Positions 6,050-13,969 of a stretch of DNA of 17,995 bases are shown here, piece after piece. A program made the position numbers and the translations under genes. The notes beneath the pieces are model-generated. The model had not been told where the DNA came from, made no database searches, and saw only the letters and a list, made by a program, of their open reading frames with translations. Within the stretch, counting starts at the first letter, position 1, and each line of letters starts with the position of its first letter. Source of the DNA: Stenotrophomonas maltophilia (lineage in GTDB: Bacteria > Pseudomonadota > Gammaproteobacteria > Xanthomonadales > Xanthomonadaceae); NCBI GenBank assembly GCA_002435595.1, contig DJBL01000176.1:7417-25411 (forward strand), in the 5' to 3' direction.

Positions 6050-7273
6050 ATGGGCTTCAACATTTCCCTGTCCGGCATCAATGCAGCCAATGCCGACCTG
6101 AACGTCACCGCCAACAACATCGCCAACGTCAACACCACCGGGTTCAAGGAATCGCGCGCCGAGTTCGCCGACCTGTTCTCGGCCACCAGCTATGGCCTGT
6201 CCAAGAATGCGGTCGGTTCGGGCGTGCGCCTGACCAACGTGGCCCAGCAGTTCTCCCAGGGCAACAACGAGCAGACCGGGCGCAGCCTGGACATGGCCAT
6301 CTCCGGTGAGGGCTTCTTCACCATGACCATGAACGGCGCACGCGTGTACTCGCGCGCCGGCAACTTCCAGACCGACCAGGCCGGCTATGTGACCAACCCG
6401 CAGGGGGCGCGCCTGCAGGTGTTCGCCCCCAATGCCGACGGCACCAGCTTCGATGCCGGCCGGCTGGTCGACCTGCAGCTGCTCACCACCGACAGCCCGC
6501 CCAAGCAGACCAGCAAGGTCAACGTCAGCTTCACCCTGCCGGCCGATGCCAAGGTGCCCACGGTCAACCCGTTCAGCCCGACCGATTCCAACAGCTACAG
6601 CCAGTCCACCGGCGGCATCACCGTGTACGACTCGCTGGGCGTGAGCCACACCCAGACCTCGTACTTCGTCAAGACCGCCAATCCCAACGAGTGGCAGGTC
6701 TACAACTATGTCGATGGCCAGGCCGCCGGTGCCGCCACCACGCTGACCTTCAACAATGCCGGTGCGCTGACCTCCCCGGCCAACGGCCAGATCACCCTGA
6801 CCCCGTTCACCCCCAGCACCGGTGCCGGCCAGTTGGCGCTGACCCTGGACATCTCCGGGTCCACCCAGTACGGCGAGAAGTTCGCGCTGCGCAACACCCA
6901 GCAGGACGGTTACGCCGCCGGCAAGCTCAACGAGATCACCGTGTCCGAAGAAGGCGTGGTCTATGCGCGCTACTCCAACGGCGATGACAAGGCGCTGGGC
7001 CAGGTCGCGCTGACCACCTTCAACAACGCACAGGGCCTGGAAGCCAAGGGCAACAACCTGTGGGTGGAAACCTTCGGTTCGGGCACCCCGCGCACCGGTG
7101 CGCCGGACAGCTCCAACCTGGGCAAGGTCCAGGCCGGTTCGCTGGAAGCGTCCACGGTCGACCTGACCGAGCAGCTGGTCAACATGATCACCGCCCAGCG
7201 CAACTTCCAGGCCAACTCGCAGATGGTCTCGACCATGGACCAGATCACCCAGACCATCATCAACATCCGTTGA
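6050..7273 (+). CDS. flgE: FlgE, hook protein
   Basis: 407-residue structural subunit of the hook, the universal joint of the flagellum. The N-terminal D0 motif is TANNIANVNTTGFKESRAEF (about 20-39), followed by the shared rod/hook segment LDMAISGEGFFTM and the beta-rich D1/D2 hook domains. The C-terminus has the heptad-containing D0 helix (EQLVNMITAQRNFQANSQMV). AGGAG lies 8 nt before the ATG at 6050; upstream in-frame codons belong to flgD read in another frame, so the longer open frame is not real. The length is close to the Salmonella hook protein. Confidence 0.97.
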   Translation: MGFNISLSGINAANADLNVTANNIANVNTTGFKESRAEFADLFSATSYGLSKNAVGSGVRLTNVAQQFSQGNNEQTGRSLDMAISGEGFFTMTMNGARVYSRAGNFQTDQAGYVTNPQGARLQVFAPNADGTSFDAGRLVDLQLLTTDSPPKQTSKVNVSFTLPADAKVPTVNPFSPTDSNSYSQSTGGITVYDSLGVSHTQTSYFVKTANPNEWQVYNYVDGQAAGAATTLTFNNAGALTSPANGQITLTPFTPSTGAGQLALTLDISGSTQYGEKFALRNTQQDGYAAGKLNEITVSEEGVVYARYSNGDDKALGQVALTTFNNAQGLEAKGNNLWVETFGSGTPRTGAPDSSNLGKVQAGSLEASTVDLTEQLVNMITAQRNFQANSQMVSTMDQITQTIINIR

Positions 7274-7305
7274 TGAGCCACTGACCGCATCACGGGACTA
7301 CAACG

Positions 7306-8058
7306 ATGGACAAGGCGCTCTACGTAGCGATGACCGGTGCACGCGCCTCGCTGCAGGCACAGGGCACGCTCTCGCACAACCTGGCCAACACCGATACCCC
7401 TGGCTTCAAGGAGGCCCTCGCCAACACCGAGGCCTTCCCGATCAAGGGCACCGGCTACGCCTCGCGCGTGGACGCCCTGCACGTGGACGCCGGTTTCAAC
7501 CGGCGCATGGGCGCCCAGCAGATCACCGGCAATCCACTGGACCTGTCGCTGCAGTCGGGCAACTGGCTGGCGGTGCAGGCCCCGGCCGGCGGCGGTGAAG
7601 CCTATACCCGTGGTGCGGCGCTCTCGATCACCCCCAACGGCCAGCTGGTGACCGCCGGCGGCCATCCGGTGCTGGACGAGAACGGCGCGCCGATCGCCAT
7701 TCCGCCGCACCAGGCGATGGACATCGGCAACGACGGCACGATCTCGATCATTCCGCTCGGCGAAGGCCCCCAGACCATGGCCAACATCGGCCGGATCCGG
7801 GTGGTGGCCGCTGCCGACGAACGCCTGGAACGCGGCCTGGACGGGTTGATGCGCAACACCGACCCGCAGCAGCCGTTCGTGCAGGCCCAGGGCAAGTCGC
7901 TGGAGAGCGGCCAGCTGGAAGGCAGCAACGTGGATGCGGCCGGCGCGCTGGTGCAGATGATCCAGCTGCAGCGCCAGTACGAAATGCAGGTGAAGGTGAT
8001 CAAGCACGGCGACGACAACGCCCGTAGCGCCAACAGCCTGCTGCGCCTGGGCGGCTGA
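7306..8058 (+). CDS. flgF: FlgF, proximal rod protein
   Basis: 250-residue rod protein of the FlgE/F/G family. The N-terminus has QGTLSHNLANTDTPGFKEAL and the C-terminus has the Ser-Asn-Val-Asp signature GSNVDAAGALVQMIQLQRQY. The start at 7306 gives the family N-terminus (MDKALYVAMTGARASLQ); its ribosome site is weak (cgggac). A 130-bp gap follows, holding a hairpin and a likely sigma-54 promoter, so flgF is probably the last gene of the first sub-operon (flgBCDEF). Confidence 0.96.
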   Translation: MDKALYVAMTGARASLQAQGTLSHNLANTDTPGFKEALANTEAFPIKGTGYASRVDALHVDAGFNRRMGAQQITGNPLDLSLQSGNWLAVQAPAGGGEAYTRGAALSITPNGQLVTAGGHPVLDENGAPIAIPPHQAMDIGNDGTISIIPLGEGPQTMANIGRIRVVAAADERLERGLDGLMRNTDPQQPFVQAQGKSLESGQLEGSNVDAAGALVQMIQLQRQYEMQVKVIKHGDDNARSANSLLRLGG

Positions 8059-8090
8059 GCAGGCCGCGGTTGACACCCCGCCTGCGGGCA

Positions 8091-8110
8091 CGCGCCGGGA
8101 TTCCGGCGCG
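8091..8110 (+). other. Hairpin after flgF, possible partial terminator
   Basis: Perfect 8-bp stem CGCGCCGG/CCGGCGCG with loop GATT, 32 bp past the flgF stop and directly before the flgG sigma-54 promoter. It lacks a T-run, so it should weaken rather than stop read-through or mark a 3' end. Its position supports a transcription boundary between flgF and flgG. Confidence 0.45.
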
Positions 8111-8114
8111 GTTC

Positions 8115-8130
8115 TGGCACGGCCCATGCA
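8115..8130 (+). promoter_or_regulatory. Sigma-54 (RpoN) promoter of flgG
   Basis: TGGCACG-GCCC-ATGCA, one mismatch (A for T) from TGGCACG-N4-TTGCW, with -24/-12 spacing intact. Predicted start is near 8141, giving a leader of about 48 nt with the AAAGGA ribosome site of flgG. A separate sigma-54/FleQ-responsive flgG promoter is, as I recall, known in Xanthomonas campestris, which fits. Confidence 0.75.
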
Positions 8131-8188
8131 TCGCACCCTGTAACGGCCGCCCCACGCGGCCACCCGCAACAGACAAAGGAACATCGCC

Positions 8189-8974
8189 ATGAACCAGGCA
8201 TTGTGGATCGCCAAGACCGGACTGGATGCGCAGCAGACGCGCATGTCGGTGGTTTCCAACAACCTCGCCAACACCAACACCACCGGTTTCAAGCAGGACC
8301 GTGCCAGCTTCGAGGACCTGCTGTACCAGCAGGTGCGCCAGCCGGGTGGTGCCTCTTCGGCGCAGACCCAGTTGCCCACCGGCCTGCAGCTGGGCACCGG
8401 CGTGCGCGTGGTGGCCACCTCCAAGAACTTCGAACAGGGCAGCCAGCAGCAGACCGGGCGCGCGCTGGACGTGATGGTCAATGGCCGTGGCTTCTTCGAA
8501 GTGCAGATGCCCGATGGTTCTTCGGCCTATACCCGTGACGGCTCGTTCCAGCGCAACCAGCAGGGCGAACTCGTCACCAACAGCGGCTATCCGGTGCAGC
8601 CGGGCATCCAGATCCCGGAAGGCGCGCAGTCGCTCACCATCGGCACCGACGGCACCATCAGCGTGAAGATGGCCGATGACGCCGCCTCGGTGGAGATCGG
8701 CGCGCTCACCCTGACCGATTTCGTCAATCCGGCCGGCCTGCAGGCCCGCGGCGAAAACCTGTTCCTGGAAACCACCGCCTCCGGCCCCGCGCAGAACGGC
8801 AACCCCGGCCTGAACGGCCTGGGCAGCGTGGTCCAGGGCGCGCTGGAAGGCAGCAACGTCAACGTGGTCGAAGAGCTGGTGTCGATGATCGAAACCCAGC
8901 GCGCCTACGAAATGAACGCCAAGGCGATCTCCACCACCGACGCGATGCTCGGTTACCTCAACCAGAACGTCTGA
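8189..8974 (+). CDS. flgG: FlgG, distal rod protein
   Basis: 261-residue distal rod subunit; the usual length. N-terminal motif VSNNLANTNTTGFKQDRASF, followed by the FlgG-type segment FEDLLYQQVRQPGG, a rod-specific insert thought to stiffen the rod compared with the hook. The central region has GRGFFEVQMPDGSSAYTRDG, and the C-terminus has EGSNVNVVEELVSMIETQRA. A good AAAGGA ribosome site lies 8 nt before the ATG. First gene of the flgG-L unit if the upstream sigma-54 promoter is used. Confidence 0.97.
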   Translation: MNQALWIAKTGLDAQQTRMSVVSNNLANTNTTGFKQDRASFEDLLYQQVRQPGGASSAQTQLPTGLQLGTGVRVVATSKNFEQGSQQQTGRALDVMVNGRGFFEVQMPDGSSAYTRDGSFQRNQQGELVTNSGYPVQPGIQIPEGAQSLTIGTDGTISVKMADDAASVEIGALTLTDFVNPAGLQARGENLFLETTASGPAQNGNPGLNGLGSVVQGALEGSNVNVVEELVSMIETQRAYEMNAKAISTTDAMLGYLNQNV

Positions 8975-8997
8975 TCGGCCGAACCGGAAACCCTGCC

Positions 8998-9690
8998 ATG
9001 TCGCCCCTGCGCCCTACCCTTGCCCTGTTGCTTGCCAGCTCCGTGGTCGCCCTGCTCGGCGGCTGCGTCATCGCCGGCGATGTCCGGCCCTATCCGGCGA
9101 TGGCGCCGGTCACCCCGATCGTGGCGCCCACCGCGCAGGCCACCGCCGGCGCGATCTACGCCGCCGGCCCGGGCCTGCAGCTGTACTCGGACCGGCGCGC
9201 ACGCGATGTTGGCGACCTGCTGACCATCACCCTGACCGAAAGCACCACCGCGCAGACCACCGCCAACACCACCACCGCCAAGGAGTCGGAGCTGAGCATC
9301 GGCACCCCCACCCTGTTCGGCGCACCGGTGACGCTGGGCGGCAAGGACATCCTGGCGGCCAGCGCGGCCGGTTCGCGCGACTTCACCGGCAAGGGCACCA
9401 GCGCGCAGAGCAACCGCCTGCAGGGCAGCGTGACGGTCACGGTGGTGCAGCGCCTGCCCAACGGCAACCTGGTGGTCCAGGGCGCCAAGAACCTGCGCCT
9501 GAACCAGGGCGATGAGCTGGTGCAGGTGCAGGGCATCGTGCGTGCGGCGGACATCTTCCCCGACAACACCATTCCGTCCAGCCGCGTTGCCGATGCCCGC
9601 ATCGTCTACGGCGGCCGCGGCCCGGTGGCCCAGTCCAATGCGATGGGCTGGCTGAGCCGCTTCTTCAACTCGGCGTTGACGCCGTTCTGA
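8998..9690 (+). CDS. flgH: FlgH, L-ring lipoprotein
   Basis: 230-residue outer-membrane lipoprotein forming the L ring around the rod. The signal peptide ends in a lipobox, ALLGG-C with Cys23 as the expected acylated residue. Family segments are LYSDRRARDVGDLLTITLTE, the beta-rich GSVTVTVVQRLPNGNLVVQG, and the C-terminal IVYGGRGPVAQSNAMGWLS. It starts 23 bp after flgG and ends 7 bp before flgI, the usual ring-gene order. Confidence 0.97.
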   Translation: MSPLRPTLALLLASSVVALLGGCVIAGDVRPYPAMAPVTPIVAPTAQATAGAIYAAGPGLQLYSDRRARDVGDLLTITLTESTTAQTTANTTTAKESELSIGTPTLFGAPVTLGGKDILAASAAGSRDFTGKGTSAQSNRLQGSVTVTVVQRLPNGNLVVQGAKNLRLNQGDELVQVQGIVRAADIFPDNTIPSSRVADARIVYGGRGPVAQSNAMGWLSRFFNSALTPF

Positions 9691-9697
9691 GCCTGAT

Positions 9698-10849
9698 ATG
9701 ACTCCTTCCCTTTCCCTGTTCGGGCAGCGACGCATGGCGTCGCGCCATGCGGTGCGTGCCCTGGTGGCGTTGCTGGCGGTGTTCGTGCTGGTGGCCCCCG
9801 CCTCTGCCGAGCGCATCAAGGACCTGGCCCAGGTGGGCGGCGTGCGCACCAATGCGCTGGTCGGCTACGGCCTGGTGGTCGGCCTGGATGGCAGCGGCGA
9901 CCGTACCAGCCAGGCCCCCTTCACCGTGCAGAGCCTGAAGAACCTGCTCGGGGAGCTGGGCGTCAACGTGCCGGCCAACGTCAACCCGCAGCTGAAGAAC
10001 GTGGCCGCCGTGGCCATCCATGCCGAGCTGCCGCCGTTCGCCAAGCCGGGCCAGCCGATCGACATCACCGTGTCCTCGATCGGCAACGCGGTCTCGCTGC
10101 GCGGCGGCTCGCTGCTGATGGCGCCGCTGCGCGGAGCCGACGGCCAGGTCTATGCGATCGCCCAGGGCAACCTGGTGGTGGGCGGCTTCGGTGCGCAGGG
10201 CAAGGACGGCTCGCGGGTGTCGGTGAACGTGCCCAGCGTGGGCCGCATTCCCAACGGCGCTACCGTGGAGCGCGCCCTGCCGGACGTGTTCAACGGCGGT
10301 GGCGACATCACCCTGAACCTGCACAAGAACGATTTCACCACCGTCTCGCGCATGGTCGCCGCGCTCAACAACGCCTTCGGTGACGGTGCCGCGCGTGCCA
10401 TCGACGGGGTTACGGTATCGGTGCAGTCGCCCAGCGACCCGGGCGCGCGCATCGGCCTGCTGGCCCGGATTGAAAACCTCGAGCTCACCCCCGGCAGCGC
10501 GCCGGCCAAGGTGGTGGTCAACGCCCGCACCGGCACGGTGGTGATCGGTTCGCAGGTGCGGGTGGGCGCGGCGGCGATTTCGCATGGCTCGCTCACCGTG
10601 ACCATCAACGAGAACACCAACGTCAGCCAGCCCAACGCCTTCGGCAATGGCCAGACGGTGGCCACGCCGCAGTCCACCATCACCGCCACCAACGATGGCA
10701 GCCGCATGTTCAAGTTCACCGGCGGCACCACGCTGGATGAAATCGTGCACGCGGTCAACGCGGTGGGCGCCGCTCCCGGCGACCTGATCGCCATCCTGGA
10801 AGCCCTCAAGCAGGCCGGTGCGCTGAGCGCCGAACTCGAGGTGATCTGA
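9698..10849 (+). CDS. flgI: FlgI, P-ring protein
   Basis: 383-residue periplasmic protein that forms the P ring in the peptidoglycan layer with help from FlgA. A Sec signal peptide ends at VLVAPASA, and the mature protein begins ERIKDLAQVGGVRTNALVGY, the strongly conserved FlgI start, followed by GLDGSGDRTSQAPFTVQSL. The ATG at 9698 lies 7 bp after flgH; an in-frame ATG at 9734 (MASRHAV) would give a signal peptide of more typical length and may be the true start. Neither has a strong ribosome site. Confidence 0.97.
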   Translation: MTPSLSLFGQRRMASRHAVRALVALLAVFVLVAPASAERIKDLAQVGGVRTNALVGYGLVVGLDGSGDRTSQAPFTVQSLKNLLGELGVNVPANVNPQLKNVAAVAIHAELPPFAKPGQPIDITVSSIGNAVSLRGGSLLMAPLRGADGQVYAIAQGNLVVGGFGAQGKDGSRVSVNVPSVGRIPNGATVERALPDVFNGGGDITLNLHKNDFTTVSRMVAALNNAFGDGAARAIDGVTVSVQSPSDPGARIGLLARIENLELTPGSAPAKVVVNARTGTVVIGSQVRVGAAAISHGSLTVTINENTNVSQPNAFGNGQTVATPQSTITATNDGSRMFKFTGGTTLDEIVHAVNAVGAAPGDLIAILEALKQAGALSAELEVI

Positions 10850-10850
10850 T

Positions 10851-12080
10851 ATGCGCATCACGCCCGCACTGGAACTCAATCCGGCCCAGCCCAACAGCCC
10901 GGCCAAGGTGGACAAGGTAGCGCGCCAGCTGGAGGGCCAGTTCGCGCAGATGCTGGTCAAGAGCATGCGCGATGCCAGCTTCGGCGACTCGCTGTTCCCC
11001 GCCGAAAACACCATGTTCCGCGAGATGTACGACAAGAAGATCGCCGAGGCGATGACCCGTGGCCGTGGCCTGGGGCTGTCGGCCATGATCAGCCGCCAGC
11101 TCGGCGCCGCCGATACCGAGGCAGCCAAGCCGACCGATACTGCGTTGAACCCGGCCGCCGCGCTGCGTGCCTACCGGCTCAACGCGCCGGCGGCGGCGCC
11201 GATGGCGCTGCCGGCCAGCACCGCCCCGAGCGGTGCGCCGAGCGAGGTGGACCTGCTGCAGCAGCTGCGCGGCGCCGATCCCTCGGCCGTCCTCCAGCCG
11301 ATGGAGCGCGCCCTGGACCTGATCGCCGGCCGCGAAAGCAGCCAGATGCACGAGGCGCTTGGCCGCAACGATCCGTACACGGCCGCACCGGGCGTCAGCG
11401 ATCCGCCCCAGGAAAACTGGGCCGCGCTGGCCAACGATCGCTGGAGCGGGGTCAACGCCCCCGCCCCCGCGCGTGGCCCCAGCGCGGTCGATACGCTGGC
11501 GGCCAACACCGCCGCCGCGCAGCTGGGCCCGCATACGCCGGAAGGGTTCGTGGCCAGCATCTGGGGCCATGCCCAGCAGGCCGCGCGCGAACTGGGCGTG
11601 GACGCCAAGGCACTGGTGGCCCAGGCCGCGCTTGAAACCGGCTGGGGCCGCAAGCTGGTCCAGCGCAATGGCGGTGGCAGCTCGCACAACCTGTTCGGGA
11701 TCAAGGCCACCGGCTGGAGCGGCGAACGCGCCAACAGCGGTACCCATGAGTACGTGGACGGCGTGCGCCGCAATGAAACCGCGAGCTTCCGTGCCTACGG
11801 CTCGGTCGGCGACAGCTTCGCCGACTACGTGAAACTGCTCAAGAACAGCCCGCGCTACCAGAACGCGCTGCAGGCCGGCGGCGATGTCCGCGGCTTCGCC
11901 CAGGGCCTGCAGAAGGCCGGCTACGCCACCGATCCCAGCTACGCGGCCAAGATCGCCGCGATTGCCGGCGGCCCGACCATCGAGCGCGCCATCGCCGCCG
12001 TGGGCGATGCCAGCCAGCGCCTGGGCCAGACCTTTGCCAGCACCGCCAGCCCGACCGGGCTGGGCGTCATCCGTCGTTGA
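10851..12080 (+). CDS. flgJ: FlgJ, rod cap and peptidoglycan hydrolase
   Basis: 409-residue dual-function protein. The N-terminal rod-binding domain (about 20-85; VARQLEGQFAQMLVKSMRDA, FREMYDKKIAEAM) caps the growing rod. The C-terminal GH73 glucosaminidase domain (about 230-372) has the catalytic-type glutamate E262 in AQAALETGWG, plus NLFGIKATGWSG, FRAYGSVGDSFADYV and AGYATDPSYAAKI. Between them lies an unusually long Ala/Pro-rich linker (about 90-228), making it nearly 100 residues longer than the Salmonella protein. The ATG is one base after the flgI stop. No signal peptide is seen, as expected for export through the flagellar apparatus. Confidence 0.96.
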   Translation: MRITPALELNPAQPNSPAKVDKVARQLEGQFAQMLVKSMRDASFGDSLFPAENTMFREMYDKKIAEAMTRGRGLGLSAMISRQLGAADTEAAKPTDTALNPAAALRAYRLNAPAAAPMALPASTAPSGAPSEVDLLQQLRGADPSAVLQPMERALDLIAGRESSQMHEALGRNDPYTAAPGVSDPPQENWAALANDRWSGVNAPAPARGPSAVDTLAANTAAAQLGPHTPEGFVASIWGHAQQAARELGVDAKALVAQAALETGWGRKLVQRNGGGSSHNLFGIKATGWSGERANSGTHEYVDGVRRNETASFRAYGSVGDSFADYVKLLKNSPRYQNALQAGGDVRGFAQGLQKAGYATDPSYAAKIAAIAGGPTIERAIAAVGDASQRLGQTFASTASPTGLGVIRR

Positions 12081-12088
12081 GGTAACCC

Positions 12089-13969
12089 ATGTCCAGCGTA
12101 CTTTCCACCGGCACCAGCGCCCTGCTCGCCTTCCAGCGGGCGCTGGCGACCACCAGCCATAACGTGGCCAACATCAACACGCCCGGCTACAGCCGGCAGA
12201 AGGTCGACTTCGCCACCGCCAACCCGCAGAACTTCGGCTATGGCGACGTGGGCAATGGCACCCGCATCACCGACATCCGCCGGGTCGCCGACCAGCTGGC
12301 GATCTCGCGGCTGCTCGACGGCAGCGGCGAGCTGGCGCGCCTGAAGCAGCTGTCGAGCATGGCCGACCGCGTGGATGCCATGTTCTCCGATACCGCCACC
12401 AATGTGTCCGGGGTGTGGTCGAGCTTCTTCGACACCGTCAGCGGCCTGTCCTCCAACGCCTCGGGCACCTCCGACCGGCAGAACGTGCTCGATGGCGGCA
12501 AGACCCTGGCCAGCCGCTTCCAGCAGCTCAACGGGCAGCTCAACACGCTCAACGGCGAGGTCAACAATGGCCTGATCGCCGGCGCCAGCGAGATCAACCG
12601 GCTCGCCAAGGAAATCGCCCAGCTCAACGGCGCCATCGGCGGCAACGCCGCCAATGCCGCGCCGGACCTGCTGGATCGCCGCGACCAGCTGATCGCCAAC
12701 CTGGTGGGCTACACCGGCGGCAACGCGGTGATGCAGGACGGCGGCATCATGAACGTGTACACCGCCGGTGGCCAGGCGCTGGTGGTGGGCACCACCGCGT
12801 CGAAGGTCACCACCGTGGCCGACCCGTACATGCCCGAGCGGCTGCAGCTGGCGCTGGAGAGCGCCGGCCAGAAGATCACCCTGGAACCGAAGACCCTGGG
12901 CGGCCAGATCGGCGGCCTGCTGGAGTTCCGCGACACCGTGCTGACCCCCACCCAGGCCGAACTGGGCAAGCTGGCGGTCGGCATGGCCAGCAGCTTCAAT
13001 GATGTGCACCGCCAGGGCGCGGACCTGTACGGCAACCTCGGGGGCGACTTCTTCAACATCGGCAGCCCGCGCATCACCGGCAACGCCAACAACGCCGGCA
13101 CGGCCAGCATGACCGCCCGCTTTGGCGACCTGTCCAAGCTGGACGGCCAGAACGTGGTGCTCAAGTTCGATGGTACCCAGTGGCAGGCCAGCCGCGCCGA
13201 CACCGGCGTGGCGATCCCGATGACCGGCACCGGCAGTGCCGCCGACCCGCTGGTGATCAATGGCGTGGAGCTGGTGATGACCGGCACCCCGGCCACCAAC
13301 GACCGCATGCTGCTGCAACCGACCGCCGGCGTGGCCGGCACCCTGTCGGTGGCGATCACCGATACCTCGCGCATCGCCGCGGCCGCACCGATCAAGGGCA
13401 GCGCCGCCCTGGCCAACAGCGGTACCGGCAAGCTGACCGGGGTCAAGGTCACCGACCCGGCCAATGCCGCCCTGCGCAACCCGGCCGCGATCGTGTTCAC
13501 CAGCGGTACCCAGTACACGATCGATGGCACCGGCCCGTTCACCTACACCGCGGGCCAGACCATCAGCGCCAATGGCTGGAGCTTCGTGCTCGATGGCGCC
13601 CCCAAGACCGGGGACACCTTCAACATCGGGCCGACCCCGGCCGGCTCCTCGGACAACAGCAACGCCCTGCTGCTGGCCAAGGTGGAGCAGGCCAAGGCGT
13701 TCAACGATGGCACGGTCACCCTGAGCGGCGCGCTCGGCGGGCTTACCACCCAGGTGGGCGCGGCGGCCCGCGCGGCCGACTACTCGCTGCAGGCCCAGCA
13801 GGTGATCACCGACCAGGCCCAGGCCGCGCGCGACACCGTGTCGGGCGTCAACCTGGACGAAGAAGCGGCCGACATGCTGCGCCTGCAACAGGCCTACCAG
13901 GCCGCATCGCAGCTGATTTCCACCGCCGACAGCATGTTCCAGACCATCCTCGGAGCCGTGAGCCGATGA
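12089..13969 (+). CDS. flgK: FlgK, hook-filament junction protein 1 (HAP1)
   Basis: 626-residue first junction protein between hook and filament, somewhat longer than the 553-residue Salmonella protein. The N-terminus has TTSHNVANINTPGYSRQKVDF-type D0 sequence (about 24-44), then helices with RVADQLAISRLLDGSG and LDRRDQLIANL. The C-terminus ends in EEAADMLRLQQAYQAASQL, conserved in FlgK. The extra length sits in a Gly/Ala/Thr-rich middle that contains a beta-motif repeated in FlgL. GAGGTAA precedes the ATG. The stop overlaps the flgL ATG as ATGA (13966-13969). Client of FlgN. Confidence 0.97.
   Translation: MSSVLSTGTSALLAFQRALATTSHNVANINTPGYSRQKVDFATANPQNFGYGDVGNGTRITDIRRVADQLAISRLLDGSGELARLKQLSSMADRVDAMFSDTATNVSGVWSSFFDTVSGLSSNASGTSDRQNVLDGGKTLASRFQQLNGQLNTLNGEVNNGLIAGASEINRLAKEIAQLNGAIGGNAANAAPDLLDRRDQLIANLVGYTGGNAVMQDGGIMNVYTAGGQALVVGTTASKVTTVADPYMPERLQLALESAGQKITLEPKTLGGQIGGLLEFRDTVLTPTQAELGKLAVGMASSFNDVHRQGADLYGNLGGDFFNIGSPRITGNANNAGTASMTARFGDLSKLDGQNVVLKFDGTQWQASRADTGVAIPMTGTGSAADPLVINGVELVMTGTPATNDRMLLQPTAGVAGTLSVAITDTSRIAAAAPIKGSAALANSGTGKLTGVKVTDPANAALRNPAAIVFTSGTQYTIDGTGPFTYTAGQTISANGWSFVLDGAPKTGDTFNIGPTPAGSSDNSNALLLAKVEQAKAFNDGTVTLSGALGGLTTQVGAAARAADYSLQAQQVITDQAQAARDTVSGVNLDEEAADMLRLQQAYQAASQLISTADSMFQTILGAVSR

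Noticed and set aside
6001..6050. Longer flgE starting within flgD
   Set aside because: The upstream open frame is flgD out of frame; ATG 6050 has an AGGAG site and the family N-terminus.
11939..13888. 649-residue minus-strand open frame opposite flgK
   Set aside because: Antisense shadow of flgK; His/Gly/Ala/Val-rich composition typical of reverse-strand reading in high-GC genes.
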